DNA of 64,000 nucleotides from Mycteria americana (GCF_035582795.1 NC_134373.1:14406001-14470000); one strand, 5' to 3'; counted from the first letter of the stretch, positions 24,477-36,000 are shown. Numbers and translations: made by a program. The notes: generated by a model not told the origin, from the sequence alone.

Positions 24477-25540
24477 CACTCTCATCTGGTTGCAGAAGGA
24501 AGACAGTAGCAAGTAGAGACAACTTAGTCGCTTAAGGCAAGAAAAGCATGATGCAACTGCTCTTAAAACCAGATAGTTTTACAACCCCTGGCAGCATCTG
24601 CTTGCCCTGATACCCAGTCCAACTCACACAGCTGACAACCCACCATAAAATGGCACTGGGGGGATATTTGTCCAGCAGCCTGGTGGCTAGGTATATGGCC
24701 CTGGCAATGCAACTGGTGGGACTAGAGGGCCCTCTGAATTTAAGGGTAACAAAGAGAACATACTTCTTCTATTACTGTAACCCCCCCATCATCCTTAAAT
24801 GAGCACGCTCAGTTCTGCAATCCTTCCAAAAGCAGAAATGCAACCATGCCCAGTGCCAGAGCAATTTTGGGGAAGCTCTGCATCACACTAACCATTTAAG
24901 GTCAAACAACTCATTAGCCAACCAAAACTAGCACTCAAAGACTGCTCGGCTCACAGCTAAGCCTGGTTAAATGCCACAATAGATGCCTTAATAAGCACAC
25001 ACGCATTTCTGGAGATAGGCTGGCTGGATTAACACTCGGCACTGCCTGTGCCTCAGAAGCCAGGTTGCTGTGGCCTCCACACACTGGCACCAAGCACGTG
25101 CTCCTTACGCTGGCTGCTCCTGCTCAGGGTATATTCCCCCTCTATCTCCTCCCAGCACCCTCATCAGCTGCACATCTTTTCCCAGCCATCCGTGACTGAG
25201 GAAAAAGTGCTTTTCTCGGTCTGGCCACCCTCAGCCCCTGGGGACTCGAGCGCTAGCGGCTGGAGAGAAGTACACGGCTGCACACAGCAGAGGAAGGGCA
25301 GGCTGCTCGGTAGGCACCAAGTGCGCGGCCCCTTCCCCATCCCCTCCAGCTCCCACGCCTCGGCGGGACAGCCCCGCGGCCGGGAGAAGTACAGCCGCAG
25401 CCGCCCCGCTCAGCGCCCCCAACCTCTCAAGAACAGCGGTTTTCCGCCGAAACCGGTAACTGCGGCTGGGCCGGAGCGCGAAGCCGCCGCACCGCCCCTC
25501 AGCGCGCCGCGCTCTGCCGCTGCTGTGCACCCCGCCGCCC

Positions 25541-25564
25541 CCTTATATAGCGCCCTAAAAATAG
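25541..25564 (-). promoter_or_regulatory. TATA / CArG-like / MEF2 cluster
   Basis: Within 24 bases lie CCTTATATAG (25541-25550), one base from an SRF CArG box, and CTAAAAATAG (25555-25564), a perfect match to the MEF2 consensus YTAWWWWTAR. Read on the minus strand, the first site is TATATAAG, a perfect TATAWAAG box, with the MEF2 site and CCAAT boxes correctly upstream of it. Read on the + strand it is only TATATAG and lies upstream of the CCAAT boxes, an unusual order. I infer a divergent antisense start near 25.51 kb. A + strand KLF7 start near 25.58 kb is the alternative. Confidence 0.5.
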
Positions 25565-25814
25565 CTCGCCGCGCGCCGCCTCGCGGGCCGCGGGGAGGAG
25601 GCGGGAGCCGCGCTGCCGGCCAATCGGCGCCGCCGGCGGCGGCCCGGCACCGCCCCCCGCGCCCTGAGCGGCGTCGCCATTGGGCGGCAGTGACTTCAGG
25701 CGCGCCGCGGGCCCTCCCCTCCCGCCCCGCCGTTTACCCTACATGGTCACGGGCTGCCTGAGTGGGCCGCGCGGCTGCGCGCGGAGGGGGGGGCCGGGGG
25801 CGGGGCGGCCGTGA

Positions 25815-25847
25815 GGCGGCGGCGGTGGCGGCGGCGGCGGTGGCGGC
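25815..25847 (+). repeat. GGC/GGT triplet repeat, 11 units
   Basis: Eleven uninterrupted triplets (nine GGC, two GGT) lie in the KLF7 CpG island, probably in the 5' leader or just upstream of it. Such CGG-type tracts are length-variable and can form G-rich structures. The two GGT interruptions would be expected to stabilise its length. Confidence 0.9.
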
Positions 25848-25891
25848 GGGGGGGCCGGGCCGGGTTTGCCGAGGGAGGGTGAGAGGAAAAC

Positions 25892-25955
25892 GGGGGGTGG
25901 GGGGTGGGGGATGTGGTTCCCGAAAATAAAGAGGGGAGGGGGCGGGGAGGGCGGG
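25892..25955 (+). promoter_or_regulatory. KLF7: G-quadruplex-prone tracts in the KLF7 leader
   Basis: Two runs with at least four closely spaced G-tracts occur on the coding strand. 25892-25910 has tracts of 6, 6 and 5 G separated by single T, and 25933-25955 has five G-tracts with one-base spacers. If the transcript begins upstream of them, both would be in the 5'UTR 340-400 bases before the start codon. There RNA quadruplexes can slow scanning ribosomes. Folding is inferred from pattern only. Confidence 0.6.
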
Positions 25956-25966
25956 CACGAGCGCGC

Positions 25967-26107
25967 ATGGCCGCGGCGCGGGGCTGCGCGGTGCGCGGCG
26001 GTGGCGGGGACGTGCCCCGGTGTGGCGGCCGCGGGGTGGTCGGTGCGCGCCGGCGCCTCTCGCCCTCCTCGGCCCGGCCCCCGGCCCTCGCCGTCCCTCC
26101 GCGCTGA
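25967..26107 (+). other. Upstream ORF 2 in KLF7 leader (46 codons)
   Basis: A second upstream ATG (C at -3, G at +4) opens a 46-codon, Arg/Gly/Pro/Ala-rich frame overlapping upstream ORF 1 in another frame. It ends in TGA at 26105-26107. It shows no recognisable domain. A shorter 23-codon ORF from the ATG at 25743 to the TGA at 25812-25814 could also be in the leader if the start site is far enough upstream. Confidence 0.35.
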
Positions 26108-26108
26108 T

Positions 26109-26138
26109 TCTCTCTCTCTCTCTCTCTCTCTTTTTTTT
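26109..26138 (+). repeat. (TC)n microsatellite followed by T8
   Basis: Eleven TC dinucleotides (26109-26130) run into eight T, about 160 bases before the KLF7 start. A second T-rich tract lies at 26206-26217, immediately before the upstream ATG at 26218. Pyrimidine tracts in a leader are potential PTB-type binding sites. This is inferred from sequence alone. Confidence 0.9.
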
Positions 26139-26217
26139 GAAGTGTGACTGAAACAAAACAAAGCCAAAGGGACGCTGGATCTATCATTGGTTGATTTTCC
26201 TCCTTCTTTTTTTTTTT

Positions 26218-26396
26218 ATGATCAAAAACAACCCCCCACCCGAGCAAACAAACACACACAAAAGCAGAAAGAAAGGGTCTTGCTCAGCAGCAGCATGGAT
26301 GTCTTGGCTAGTTATAGTATATTCCAGGAACTCCAGCTTGTCCACGACACCGGCTACTTCTCAGCTTTGCCATCCTTGGAGGAAAACTGGCAGCAG
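26218..26396 (+). other. Overlapping upstream ORF in KLF7, exon 1 part
   Basis: An ATG at 26218 in a weak context (T at -3, A at +4) opens a frame shifted by +1 relative to KLF7. It passes over the KLF7 start codon at 26295 and stays open to the exon 1 donor. Exon 1 leaves two bases (AG) in this frame, completed by the first base of exon 2. A second ATG in the same frame is at 26299, inside the ATGGATG that begins KLF7. With the exon 2 part the frame is 159 codons including the stop. Whether it is translated is unknown; at minimum it can reduce KLF7 initiation. The openness is seen directly; function is inference. Confidence 0.5.
26295..26396 (+). CDS. KLF7: KLF7 coding exon 1 (residues 1-34)
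   Basis: This is the first coding exon of Krueppel-like factor 7, a nuclear DNA-binding transcription factor that acts at GC-rich and CACCC-type promoter sites, best known in neurons and adipocytes. It encodes 34 residues in phase 0, beginning [20 protein letters not shown] and ending in a Trp-Gln-Gln. KLF6 and KLF7 share this N-terminal block; the ASYS and LVHDTG residues fit KLF7 rather than KLF6 (from memory of the family). The start has a strong context, A at -3 and G at +4. The exon ends CAG and is followed by a good donor, GTGAATC, at 26397. In the family this stretch is the start of the acidic activation region. A weaker out-of-frame ATG lies 77 bases upstream and another 4 bases downstream. 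Reading on into the intron would add 46 unrelated residues before a stop, so the splice is required. Identification is very secure. Confidence 0.97.
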
Positions 26397-27968
26397 GTGA
26401 ATCATTTAAATTACTCCTGTAAATCTCTTAAGCGCAGACAGTCGATGCATTGGGGCTGCATTTCTGACTTTGTTTTATTTTTGTTCTTTAATTCAGGGTT
26501 GGTTTTTTTGGTGGTTCTTTTTTTTCCGCGTGGGTAGACCTTTAAATCTCTGTATTTTTTGCCATGACAAACTGAGCAGTCCATTCAAATCTGTCTGCCT
26601 TCAGCCCTTTCTGAGCACGCCTGGCAGCACCTGAGATCCGGTGGCATTCTTTAGGGTTTTGTTTTTATGATGACTACTATTTTTATTTTATTTTTGAGCT
26701 TAGATTTTTCTTTTTGTTCTTTTAAACAAGGCTGATCACTTCCAGCCAGTGCTGACAACTGGCAGCTGGTGGAAATGGAATAGATCATTCTTATTTTCAG
26801 GTAATTAGTATATGTCAACAAAAATTGTAGCTTAAATCAGAGATGGGGGGGCAGGTGTGCGGAAGCACTAGCAAAAGCTTTTAGTCTAAATTCTGTAACT
26901 AGGGAGGTGACTTATTTTTCAGTCTTTTTTTTTCTTTTTTTTTTAGAAGGTGGGGAGAAACACACACTTCTTGCTGTATCTTAAAACAATGACGCCTTAG
27001 GCTAGTTCCAGTAAACCAGTGTGTTTTGAGGCACCGTAGGGTTAATATGCAGACAGAATTAGGATACTTTAAAGATGGAAATCAAGTATTATGAATGCAT
27101 TAAAATGATGACTGGTGGCATGAATAAATAAGACCAAGGAGAAGAGTAGGTTACAGAGAAAAGAGTTGTATAAAATGAACTATGAGCCCAAACGCATAGA
27201 TCTATAAATAGTTATCAGCTGGAATACAGAGGGAAAAGGAAAGACAGGATTCCTCATTACAGCAGGACATTGTGAGACAATCCTGTTTCTTGATGTGGTT
27301 TTCTGGCAGAGGTGATACGCCAGGCGAAATTCTGGAAACTAGTGTCTCTTTAAAAGAAAAAAAAAAATCGGCTGGTGGGTAGGAATAGTGGAGTGTGGCT
27401 GGGATGACATGTGGTGCTAATGCAGCGCACGGACCCGTGGCACTATCGGTATAAGAATAACGAGCCACTGGATTTCATCGTGCCAGCATTCACTTTAGTC
27501 TTGGCTAGCGTAAGGGTAGTATGTATTAGGTCTCCAATAAGTGATAGTTTGGGATGTTAATTTAATTTTTCCTTAGAAGTGTGTGTCGGGAGAAATGTGG
27601 ATGGTAGGGCTTCAGGGGAGCACTCGGGCTGTAGCATTGTCATCCAGCTGGACCGGGGCTGGATCTTTAAAGGTTTACCCTAGTAAAATTGTTTTGGCTT
27701 CAGCTTTGTGTGCATATGTGCACACACACAGGAGGTTTATTGACAGCTACAGTGCGAACACGTTCAGGATTTAATTTGCAAAATGACCGATCCAACTTTG
27801 CTTTATCCTCTGAGGGGGAGGGGATGCTTTTTGTTATTAATATTCAGCTCGCACATCCATGATGGTCACATCTGCTTTCCTTCTGTATTTTTAACATGCT
27901 AATTAAACTGAAGAGGTTAATATAACTTCATTAAAAAAATTAATTTCATAGCATCGTTGTTGTTGGAT

Positions 27969-27992
27969 CAGTTGCATATTCAGTTGCATATT
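27969..27992 (+). repeat. Tandem 12-mer, two perfect copies
   Basis: CAGTTGCATATT occurs twice head to tail in intron 1. The unit contains TTGCATAT, close to POU-domain binding sequences. Confidence 0.95.
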
Positions 27993-28552
27993 AGTAACAG
28001 TCCAGACAGTCCAAAGCGAGATAATCTGTTGACATAGCCAGCATGCTTTAGGCAGTACTGTGTGTGATACTCTGTCTCCTGCTGCCTTCTTTTATGCATG
28101 GAAGAGCAGCAGTTTGTTTTATACAGTACAATGTACCTACCCAAGCCCACTGTTACTATTGTGAAATTGAAACTCACACTCTCCTGGTTAAACCCCAATG
28201 ATTCTCCACATATGTTTGAAAAGAGGAGTTGAAAATAATTTATTACATTTTCCCTTATTTCCCCTCAAATCCTCCAACCAGTGCCTGATGTTTCATAATA
28301 CATCCTGTATCTACAGTTTGTTTTTATTCCCCTGTTGCTGCCTGGGCTCTCCTTGCAAACAACAGGGAGCAAAACTGATGTATCGGTGGTGGGAGCAGCT
28401 GAAGCTGGCTGTACAGAGTGTGCTGTCACGCAGGCTTGGCAGACCCACTGACACAGAGACCCCAATTTCATTCTTCTGAATCACTGGCAAATGTAGCCAG
28501 GTCTTGGGGGTTTATTTATTTTAAGCAAACCGTAGCAACTTTGGGACAAGGG

Positions 28553-28574
28553 ATGTGTGTGCGTGTGTGTGTGT
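28553..28574 (+). repeat. (TG)n microsatellite
   Basis: About eleven TG units with one CG interruption lie in intron 1. It is simple sequence. Confidence 0.9.
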
Positions 28575-30857
28575 TTCTGAAGGTATCCCTTAAAACTGTC
28601 AGGCTGCAGTTGAGACAGCTGACAGGGCAGTGACTGATCCCTGCGGGAAGCGTCAGGATTGGGAAGCAGAAGCTTGAATTTTGAGTGAAAACACTTGAAC
28701 GGGTCTTGCTTCTGCTCCCATGAAGAGCTCTGGTGCCATACTCGAGCTCCACAGAGGCTCCAGAGCAGTGCTTCTCCCAGCAGCAAAGCAGCACCCCGGG
28801 AGGTTACTTCAGTCTCTTAAAAGGGGGGAAGTAGTTGTGTGGGTCAAGAGCAGGCTTCCTTATCACATTGTGAGCTCCAGTTGTTTTTTGATTAGCAGCT
28901 ACTAGTTCTTGATGTGGAGAGGTGGAGAGGTTAGTCTGTGCCAGTTCCTGCTCCTAGAAATGGTGTATACTGTGATACCATAAAAGATGCACTTGTCCTA
29001 CTGAAAATCAGAGCACGCCTTGGGATGAAAGTGTTGACACAGTCCTGTCTTTCTTTTCTCCTGAGTCTGGACCACACTTTTGTAGCTGCTGGCTGAGCAC
29101 TACACAGCTGGGGCAGTTGCTCATATTTCCGATTGTGAAACACCCATCACTCACGGAGGACACTGATAGCACAGGCAGGTTGCTAAATGCTTGCACGCAG
29201 TCAGCTGATCTCCTCTTTTTTCCTTGCCAGTGCAAGAGAAATGTGAGCAAGTTTGGTATCTGCTTTTGACGATTAGCATTGGAATTGAATGAGAGCAACC
29301 CAGCAATATGTACAAAACAAACAGATTTTGTGTAGGAAGAGATTATCATCTCTTGTGTAGGTTTCTTTTTTAGGAGGAAAAAATACAAACAAAAAACCTC
29401 AGTCTGCCCTGGACATAGTTTACATTGTAAAAGTGGAAATACCTGAAGTGGAAGCCTTAACTGAATTCATGATGTGTTTCATGTTATTTTAAAACATGTT
29501 GGGAAGGGAGGCCTTGGTTTTTAGGCAGCAAAAGCTTAGCTTCACTATGTCAACTTTGGGTGTACTCCTTCAGGCAAAACACTTCTGAGGTCAGGAGGGG
29601 TTTTTCTTGGAGTGGAGAGGTCAGATCTAATGAGTAATTCATAGCACAGCTTCATCAGGAGAGAGAACTTTGTTTAGTCTTTGTTTAGCTTTCCCAGCAG
29701 CGTTGCGCTGCCACAGCACTGAGAGAGATTAAAGGAAGAGGTGGGCTCTATGCATTGGAAAATGAGGCGTTCGCTGTACATCAGCTGGCTGGTATCTCAG
29801 CATCTGTGTGTTTCTGCCTGGCACTTCATCCTGGCTCTGATTGAACTGTCCTAGTTGCTCTCTGTCCCTGCGAGCTGACTCTGCAGTTCAGGACCAGGGC
29901 GGGGGGAGATTTCAGCACCTGCGTGGCTGCTGCGGTGCAGCGGGAGGACCTCTGGCCACATATGTCGTTGCTCAGGGGTAGCTGTCTGATGTGGCATCCC
30001 CGAGATTGGAACCAGACTGCTGGGAGAGACAGCACAAGGCTGAAGAGCGCCTCGTTACTCTGCAGAGGAAGGAAGTGGGTAGGAGCTGTTTTTGAGGGAG
30101 GTGACTGTGAGGAGTGTAGCCCGTGCAGCTGCACGTGGTCCCACTCTCGGTGTGCCAGGCTGCAAAGAGGGGGGGAGTGCAGTGCTGAGAATTGGGAAGG
30201 GCTGGGCATGGGGCTTCAGTCTGTTCTTCCTGCTGGGCCTTCAGTCATTTGTCATTTGAGGGGTCATTAAAAGATCAGTGTGCAGAAGGTGTCTTTTGTA
30301 GTCAGATATGTCTCTTTCTAGGGGTAACATTTCAAACCACCTCTATTATCCTTCTCCGTAGGCCCCTTGGAGGACTCTGGACTCACCGTCCTTGTGTGGA
30401 GAAGGGGTCTGATCAGGAGGCATTTTGGGGCTCTCTTCATATTCTGTGTGGGCCATAGGGCAGCTTCTAGTATGGCAATTCCCATAATGTCAGAGCACAG
30501 AAGCACAAAGAGCAGGTAGATGCACAGGGTCACTGTGTGTGTAGCTGATGCAGGTGTATAAAATCAGCAGGACTTAGGTGCCAAACCCTGGCTTATTCTA
30601 AAAGACCCAGCGTTTCCCACATGTGTCATCGGGCAGAACAGGTCTAATTGGCTGGCAGAAGTGGAAGTAGCATTATATCTTTTGCCTGATAACCATTGCC
30701 CAACAACATTTCCTCTTGCCTTGGCTGACCCGGTTGCTCTCAGCTGCAATAAACAATGATCCTTCCAAGGGAGATGCACGTTTCCTGTAAAGCATAGGAT
30801 CAAGGAAGCCTTTGTTTCGCTCTTGACTCTGTCATAGAGCTGCCTTTGCATGTTTTT

Positions 30858-31005
30858 AATCAAGTCTTCAAGTCTCAGTTTCCCCCTTTCTGAAGTGACT
30901 GACAACAATGATGCTAAGGCATGGTCTTTGCGGGGCTGGGAGGCTGAGTTTTGACCTGTTCTGGCAAAGTGCTTTGAGATCCCTGTGCTGTGTGAGAGCA
31001 GAGTA
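30858..31005 (+). repeat. Old MIR/L3-like retroelement fragment
   Basis: CTCAGTTTCCCCCTTTCTGA near 30873 resembles the conserved core of MIR elements. GGCAAAGTGCTTTGAGATCC near 30963 matches the 3' region shared by L3/CR1-type LINEs and their partner SINEs. Both are in the + orientation and heavily diverged, as expected for insertions older than the amniote radiation. Confidence 0.6.
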
Positions 31006-33035
31006 TCCCGAGGTGATTAATCTAACAGAACTCTTACATCTTAATGCTGACTTCTATTTGGCAGACAGGGTCATTTTCAGGCCTATAGGAAAAATTTCCA
31101 CTGCTACTGGAAAGGAATAAATCACACTGGAGAACATTCCTGCCTCCCCATCATCTCCATTGTTCTAGTTTAATGGCATAGTTGGCCACTACATAAACTA
31201 AACCATCTCTTTTAATATTGCTATTTCATCTTGGTTCCAGTCACAGTGTAACACATTTCTTAAGTGCTTATAGTACATTGTGCCTCTTGAGAATAACTTG
31301 CAGAAATGGTTGACTTCCAAGAACAGCCACATGTGTAAGCAGTGTATTTCAGACTCTGAGTGCTGGTCCATTTATACATGCAGGCTCTCTGCTTGCTCCA
31401 CTTGCTGAAAGCATGCTCCTATCACCTTACAGAAAGAGATGGAGAAAGAGAGGAAAGACAAACTTGAAACTGCCGTCTCTGTTGTTTCATGATTCCTTAA
31501 TTACAGTATCTGTTGTTATAAGTGATTATTTCTTGGCATTATGAAAGCATAGAGCCCCGCAATCCACGTTACAGGTCTTAAATAGCTGATTATGTGTGTG
31601 ACTTGTGTCAAGTGATTTTGAAATGGGGTAAATACCTTTAAGCAATGCACAGTCATGATGTGGGTTACTCAACTAGAAAATATTTTCTCTTATTTGTTTG
31701 GGATGCTTTAACCTCCCCTCCCCCAAGCCCACACTTTTCTGTATGTCCTGTTGAATAGGCAATGCATAGATTAGAGTAGGCTACATAAAAATAATGGTAT
31801 ATAGCTAGTCTGCATCGTGATACTTCCATGTGGAAATGGCAGAAGTTCTTCAGTTCCACACAGTAATTTCACGCTTAAGCTCTCCAGGGCGGAGGCAAAT
31901 GGTATCTTCTGGATATTGTTGTATTTTTTGAGGCCTTGTCAAATGACTCTCCACTGAGAAAGCTCCAGGATGTTGCTTCTCCATTCTGCATTGGGAAACA
32001 TGTTATAGGGAAGTGAGAAGGAAGCTGCTTCTGTTTGACTCTGTAGCTGCATATGAACAACCTTGATTGCAATTGTCCTTATAAAACAAAGGGATTTTGC
32101 TCACTGGCTAAGCAGCATTGGTGTTCAGTACATTAAGCCATGGGGTAATAGTACACCTCATCTCCTATCAAATTTGTCACATTCTGCAGAGGGGGAGAAA
32201 AATTGTAGGCTTTTGATCACCACACTCAAAACCTCATAAAGAGTTATTCACAGGTAATGTAATTGGTAGCAGTTTTCCTTTTTGATGGTAAACTTGAATT
32301 CTGGAGAGTTAATAAAGATGTTTTCAAGAATGGTGCTGAGTCCCTCTTACTTTCCTTTCTGTTTCCCTGGACTCTCAAGTGCCTCCTGCCCAGTCCCTTA
32401 CGTATTCATCTACAATGCCCCCACCACTTCCAAACTCACAGCAACACTCAGGAGCTGGGAGTGCCGTTTTTGTGGTGTCTTTCAGGCTCAAGTTGCAGGA
32501 ATCACCCACCCAAATTGCTGAATTTCTTCTCCCCACAGGTCCTCTTTGTACTATGGGTGCTTCTGCCTTGGTCCAAATGAATCTGGATTCACCTGAACTG
32601 CAGGGTTCGGCTGATTCTGTAGCAAACAAACAAAACCTGTCAGGGAAAGAGCCTCCCCTCCTCCCAAATTTTCCTGGGTAGAGAACAGGTTTGGAGTACA
32701 GATGTTACACAGGTACATTCTCCAGCTTGATGCTGTTGTATTTGAGACTGTCCCAGTTTTCTTCCATTGGCTTCAGTCTTGATAGGCACTACATGTTTTG
32801 AGTGTCTGAGTTTAGTACTCTCTTGGCTGTGTCCCCTTCCCAGCATTGCCACTTTGAGTTAAAACATCATGTGCCAGGTTCCCATGACACTGAGATTGTC
32901 TTTAAAGTCACAAACTTTTTATTTTTTAATTTGATGTTCTTTTTACTTTCCTTGCTTCTTAGCCACTGAAGATTTGTTTTATTGTCTTTTATTCTCAAAA
33001 ATAAAAAAGCTGGGATTTCCAACAGTTACTGGATT

Positions 33036-33082
33036 CCAGCAGCATTAAGAAAATGCCACTATTGTGGCATTTTGAGAGCTGG
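33036..33082 (+). other. Perfect 10-bp hairpin with outer stem
   Basis: AAAATGCCAC (33050-33059) and GTGGCATTTT (33064-33073) form a perfect 10-bp stem on a TATT loop. An outer CCAGC/GCTGG pair (33036-33040 and 33078-33082) can extend it across an internal loop. It lies in the sense strand of intron 1. Confidence 0.7.
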
Positions 33083-36000
33083 CAGTACAGAGATAGGTGT
33101 GTATGTCAGAAAAAGCTTGTGTATTGCTGTGTTCACCAGGCTGTGTTTGCCATCCCTGCTCTGGCAGCAGTTGGCTAGGACGGCTGCCTGGCTGTTCAGG
33201 TTGTTAGGCTGCCTGTGAGAGCAGGGTTCATGTCTCATTTCCCTTCTTAGAAGAAATCGTTTCAGCCTTTATGCTCAAAGATAGACATTTTGGATTTCAT
33301 CAGGACACCAAACCTTTGCTTCTGAGTTCTTCAGTTGCAAGATTAGTTGGCAGTTCTTCCATTCTCATAGGGCTGGGCTGAGGATTAATATTGCGGGTTT
33401 GCAATGCTTGGGTGCAGCGGCTGGGGCAGGAGAGGGTTGCACTAGGCTATGGGGAGATGGGCAGCCAGCCTGTCTGAAACTGCCGGCCCAAATCCTGCCA
33501 CGTCAGCCGGCAGGTGCTGAAAGCGCAGGACAGCTCCTGCACAGGGAGCCCTTGGCAGGGTGTGGCATTGCCTCTCCAAAAAAAAAGAAAATAAGGATCT
33601 GAAAGGGAAGCTTAAATCTTCCTTCCCAGACGTCTGTGTTGTCTTTGAGACAACCTGTGCATAGCACTAATTTGACCCCTTCTCTAGGTTTTTAAAAGGT
33701 GTTGGAGTTGGGTGTAGGAAGCTTGGGCAGGAAGGCATGGATTTTTTTTGTTTAAAAGGTTTAATGTATCAGCTCTGATATATTAAGCTGCTCTGATGCT
33801 CTTAATCCTTTTAAAGCAGGTACCCATCCTCTCTGTGTTCTTACACGTGAAGGATCCTTTCCAATCCAGAGCATTTCCGCTCAGTGCAACTGTCTATTCA
33901 TTACATGTGTTATTGTTTGGAGAACTATTAAGATGCATGTGGTATACTTTACATTGTACACTAAAGAGTCTGAGTCGTTTATGCACAGACTGCACGTTAA
34001 TGCTTGCCAAAGGTCCAGCAGACATACTTATTTAAGTGTTATAACGGTTTTGAACATGGTGCTTATAGACCATGTCTCACATGTCCTAATCCTCTTGGTT
34101 ATTTCCCAGCGTTGTGAACCCAAGTGCAAAGCTGGGGTTTAAATCATACGTGGGGGTCAACAGCTCCTACTCTGCAAGTGATAGAGAAGTAGGTAGTGAC
34201 ACAGGCGAGACAGTGTGATTGATGGGGAGGGATGCGAAGGAGAAGGACACTGGCTTGTGAGAGGCTCTTCTGAGACATTCCAATTAGACTCCTGATTTAC
34301 AAATCCTGCCCTTAAACCTGCAGCCTCCCAAGGTCAGTTTTAAAGGGACGCTGGCATAGGGTTGACGTTTGACCATGATGGACCTTTGTAAACCAACATG
34401 TTCTGACAGAAACTGCAATCAATGGAAGTATCTCCATCTATATAATTAAAAAAGCCCTGGAAGAGGGTTTGTGTTTTTTGGACGGGATCATCTTGCCCAC
34501 CCGCTTGCTGCCTTTGCAGCTCTTGCGCTGCAGCATTCTTCCCATGCAACTGAAGTGAAGTGACTGGAAATCAAAGTGCGAACGACTGTTTATTTGGATT
34601 GTGCGGTGAGGAAAAATGCATGCGGCATGACAAGTAAATTAGATTTAAAAAATGCTTTCACTACTAATAGGCTACTATGCTGTTAGGCATTTGGTTTTAA
34701 TCCTGACTCTCAAGTGGGCAAAGTTCATTTTCAAGCATAAGGAAAGTTCTTGGGTTTGTAAACATTTGCAATTTCTGCTGACTTGTCTTCACTCCAGCCC
34801 AGGAGGGGAATCAGCATTGCACTCAATTGCTTTGTGCTGGTGGGGGTGAAGTAGGGGACTGCCTTTAATTGCCTGCCTTTATTCTCCACCAGGGCTGGAG
34901 GGGAAACAAAGGTTCCAGCGAGCAAAGGCCATGGTGAAAAATGTTCAGTGGGTGGGAGAGTAGAAGGGGTGAGAGGTGCTCTTGTCTGCTTGCTTTTTAC
35001 ACCCAAAATGGACATTGGCCACATCACAGCACTTAGGTGTGATGTTAGAGACCCAGATTTGCATTGCTGCTTTGCTTGATTCAGGTCTGCCCTTCCAGAT
35101 TACATCTTGGATTTGTGAAATTTCAGTGCATGATGTGGTGGCTCCAAAACCAATATATTCCAATAAAACACTTCAGATTGAACAAAAATGTAAATTTTTT
35201 GGAGAATGTTTGGTAGAAATGTTTCAACCAGTTCTACTTTCTAGAAGTTTTCCTGAGGGCCTGGCCCTATTTTTGGTGTGAGAGACTTGGTTTGGCTAAC
35301 ATCTTTGGCTTTGTTGTCAATTTTAGCCTTCTGTTTCAGGGCTTGTGCCCCTAAAACTCAATTCATTTTTCCCAGCTATTAGCAATTTCACTAGTAAAAG
35401 GTATCCAGACTCTCTGTATCCTGTGACTCTCTTGCATCTTTTGAGAACTGCAGCCACAACCCTATGTGATGCTGTAAGCAATGTCTGGTTAATTCTGGTC
35501 TCTAACCTGGGGGCCTGCTCTCCCTCCCTCTGGGTGAGATGAACAAGAGCGGTGCAGTCACACATTTTCCTTGGCTCTTTGCAACTGCTGGTCACTCTTC
35601 TCTCTCCTCTGCTCAGCTGCTGCTGGTGAGGTGCTGTGCCGGTTTGTTTGCGAGGAATCAGTTCACTCACCCTCCCTTGGCACCTCTGGCTTACGTCTGG
35701 GTCTGAGGTGCCCCACATCTCAGGGTGCAGGGCGAGGTGAGCGGCTCAGCGGCTTTGTTGTTTTCCTGTGGCTGCACAGCAGTTTGAAGGGTGCCAGCCC
35801 TGCAGAGCTTGCTGACTGCTTCGAGCTGGTGAAAAGTACTAAATAATCCTGGTTTGGGGGTTGTTTTTTTCTTTTCTTTCTTTTGGCCTCCCCTGTCAGC
35901 CTAGAAAATTTATGCTGCTCCGAAGAAAACATTCCACTCATCTGCAGCAAGCTACTACAGCTGCCGTGTGAGTAATAAAGTATGGAAAGGAGGAAGGGAG

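Larger units (their letters stand above)
16401..25229. other. Intergenic upstream of KLF7, no gene recognised
   Basis: No known exon is recognised. Open frames of 166-244 codons near 16.9-17.7, 18.1-18.8, 20.7-21.4 and 21.7-22.2 kb are on mixed strands, overlap others and show no domain; some begin at non-ATG codons. Repeat fragments lie at 16570-16610 and 24443-24476, and a 20-bp palindrome at 22971-22990. Confidence 0.6.
25230..26110 (+). promoter_or_regulatory. KLF7: KLF7 CpG-island promoter and leader
   Basis: A dense CpG island of about 0.9 kb lies directly before the KLF7 start codon and contrasts sharply with the AT-richer DNA on both sides. Within it are a forward CCAAT at 25620-25624, an inverted CCAAT at 25679-25683, a CRE-like TGACTTCA at 25691-25698 (one mismatch from TGACGTCA), a GC cluster at 25721-25731 and a GC box at 25796-25806. 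CCAAT boxes usually sit 60-100 bases before a start site, so a + strand start around 25.72-25.80 kb is the simplest reading. No initiator can be fixed by eye. The island probably also serves a divergent minus-strand transcript. Boundaries are approximate. Confidence 0.85.
25911..26147 (+). other. Upstream ORF 1 in KLF7 leader (78 codons)
   Basis: An ATG with G at -3 but T at +4 opens a 78-codon frame that ends in TGA at 26145-26147, before the KLF7 start. Its C-terminal part reads through the CT repeat as alternating Ser-Leu, so it is unlikely to encode a conserved protein. A translational regulatory role is possible if the transcript includes it. It depends on a start site upstream of 25.91 kb. 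Confidence 0.4.

Noticed and set aside
26295..26537. Unspliced extension of KLF7 exon 1 into intron 1
   Set aside because: The donor GTGAATC and the in-phase continuation at 56641 with family-conserved TCLELERYL show that the exon ends at 26396.
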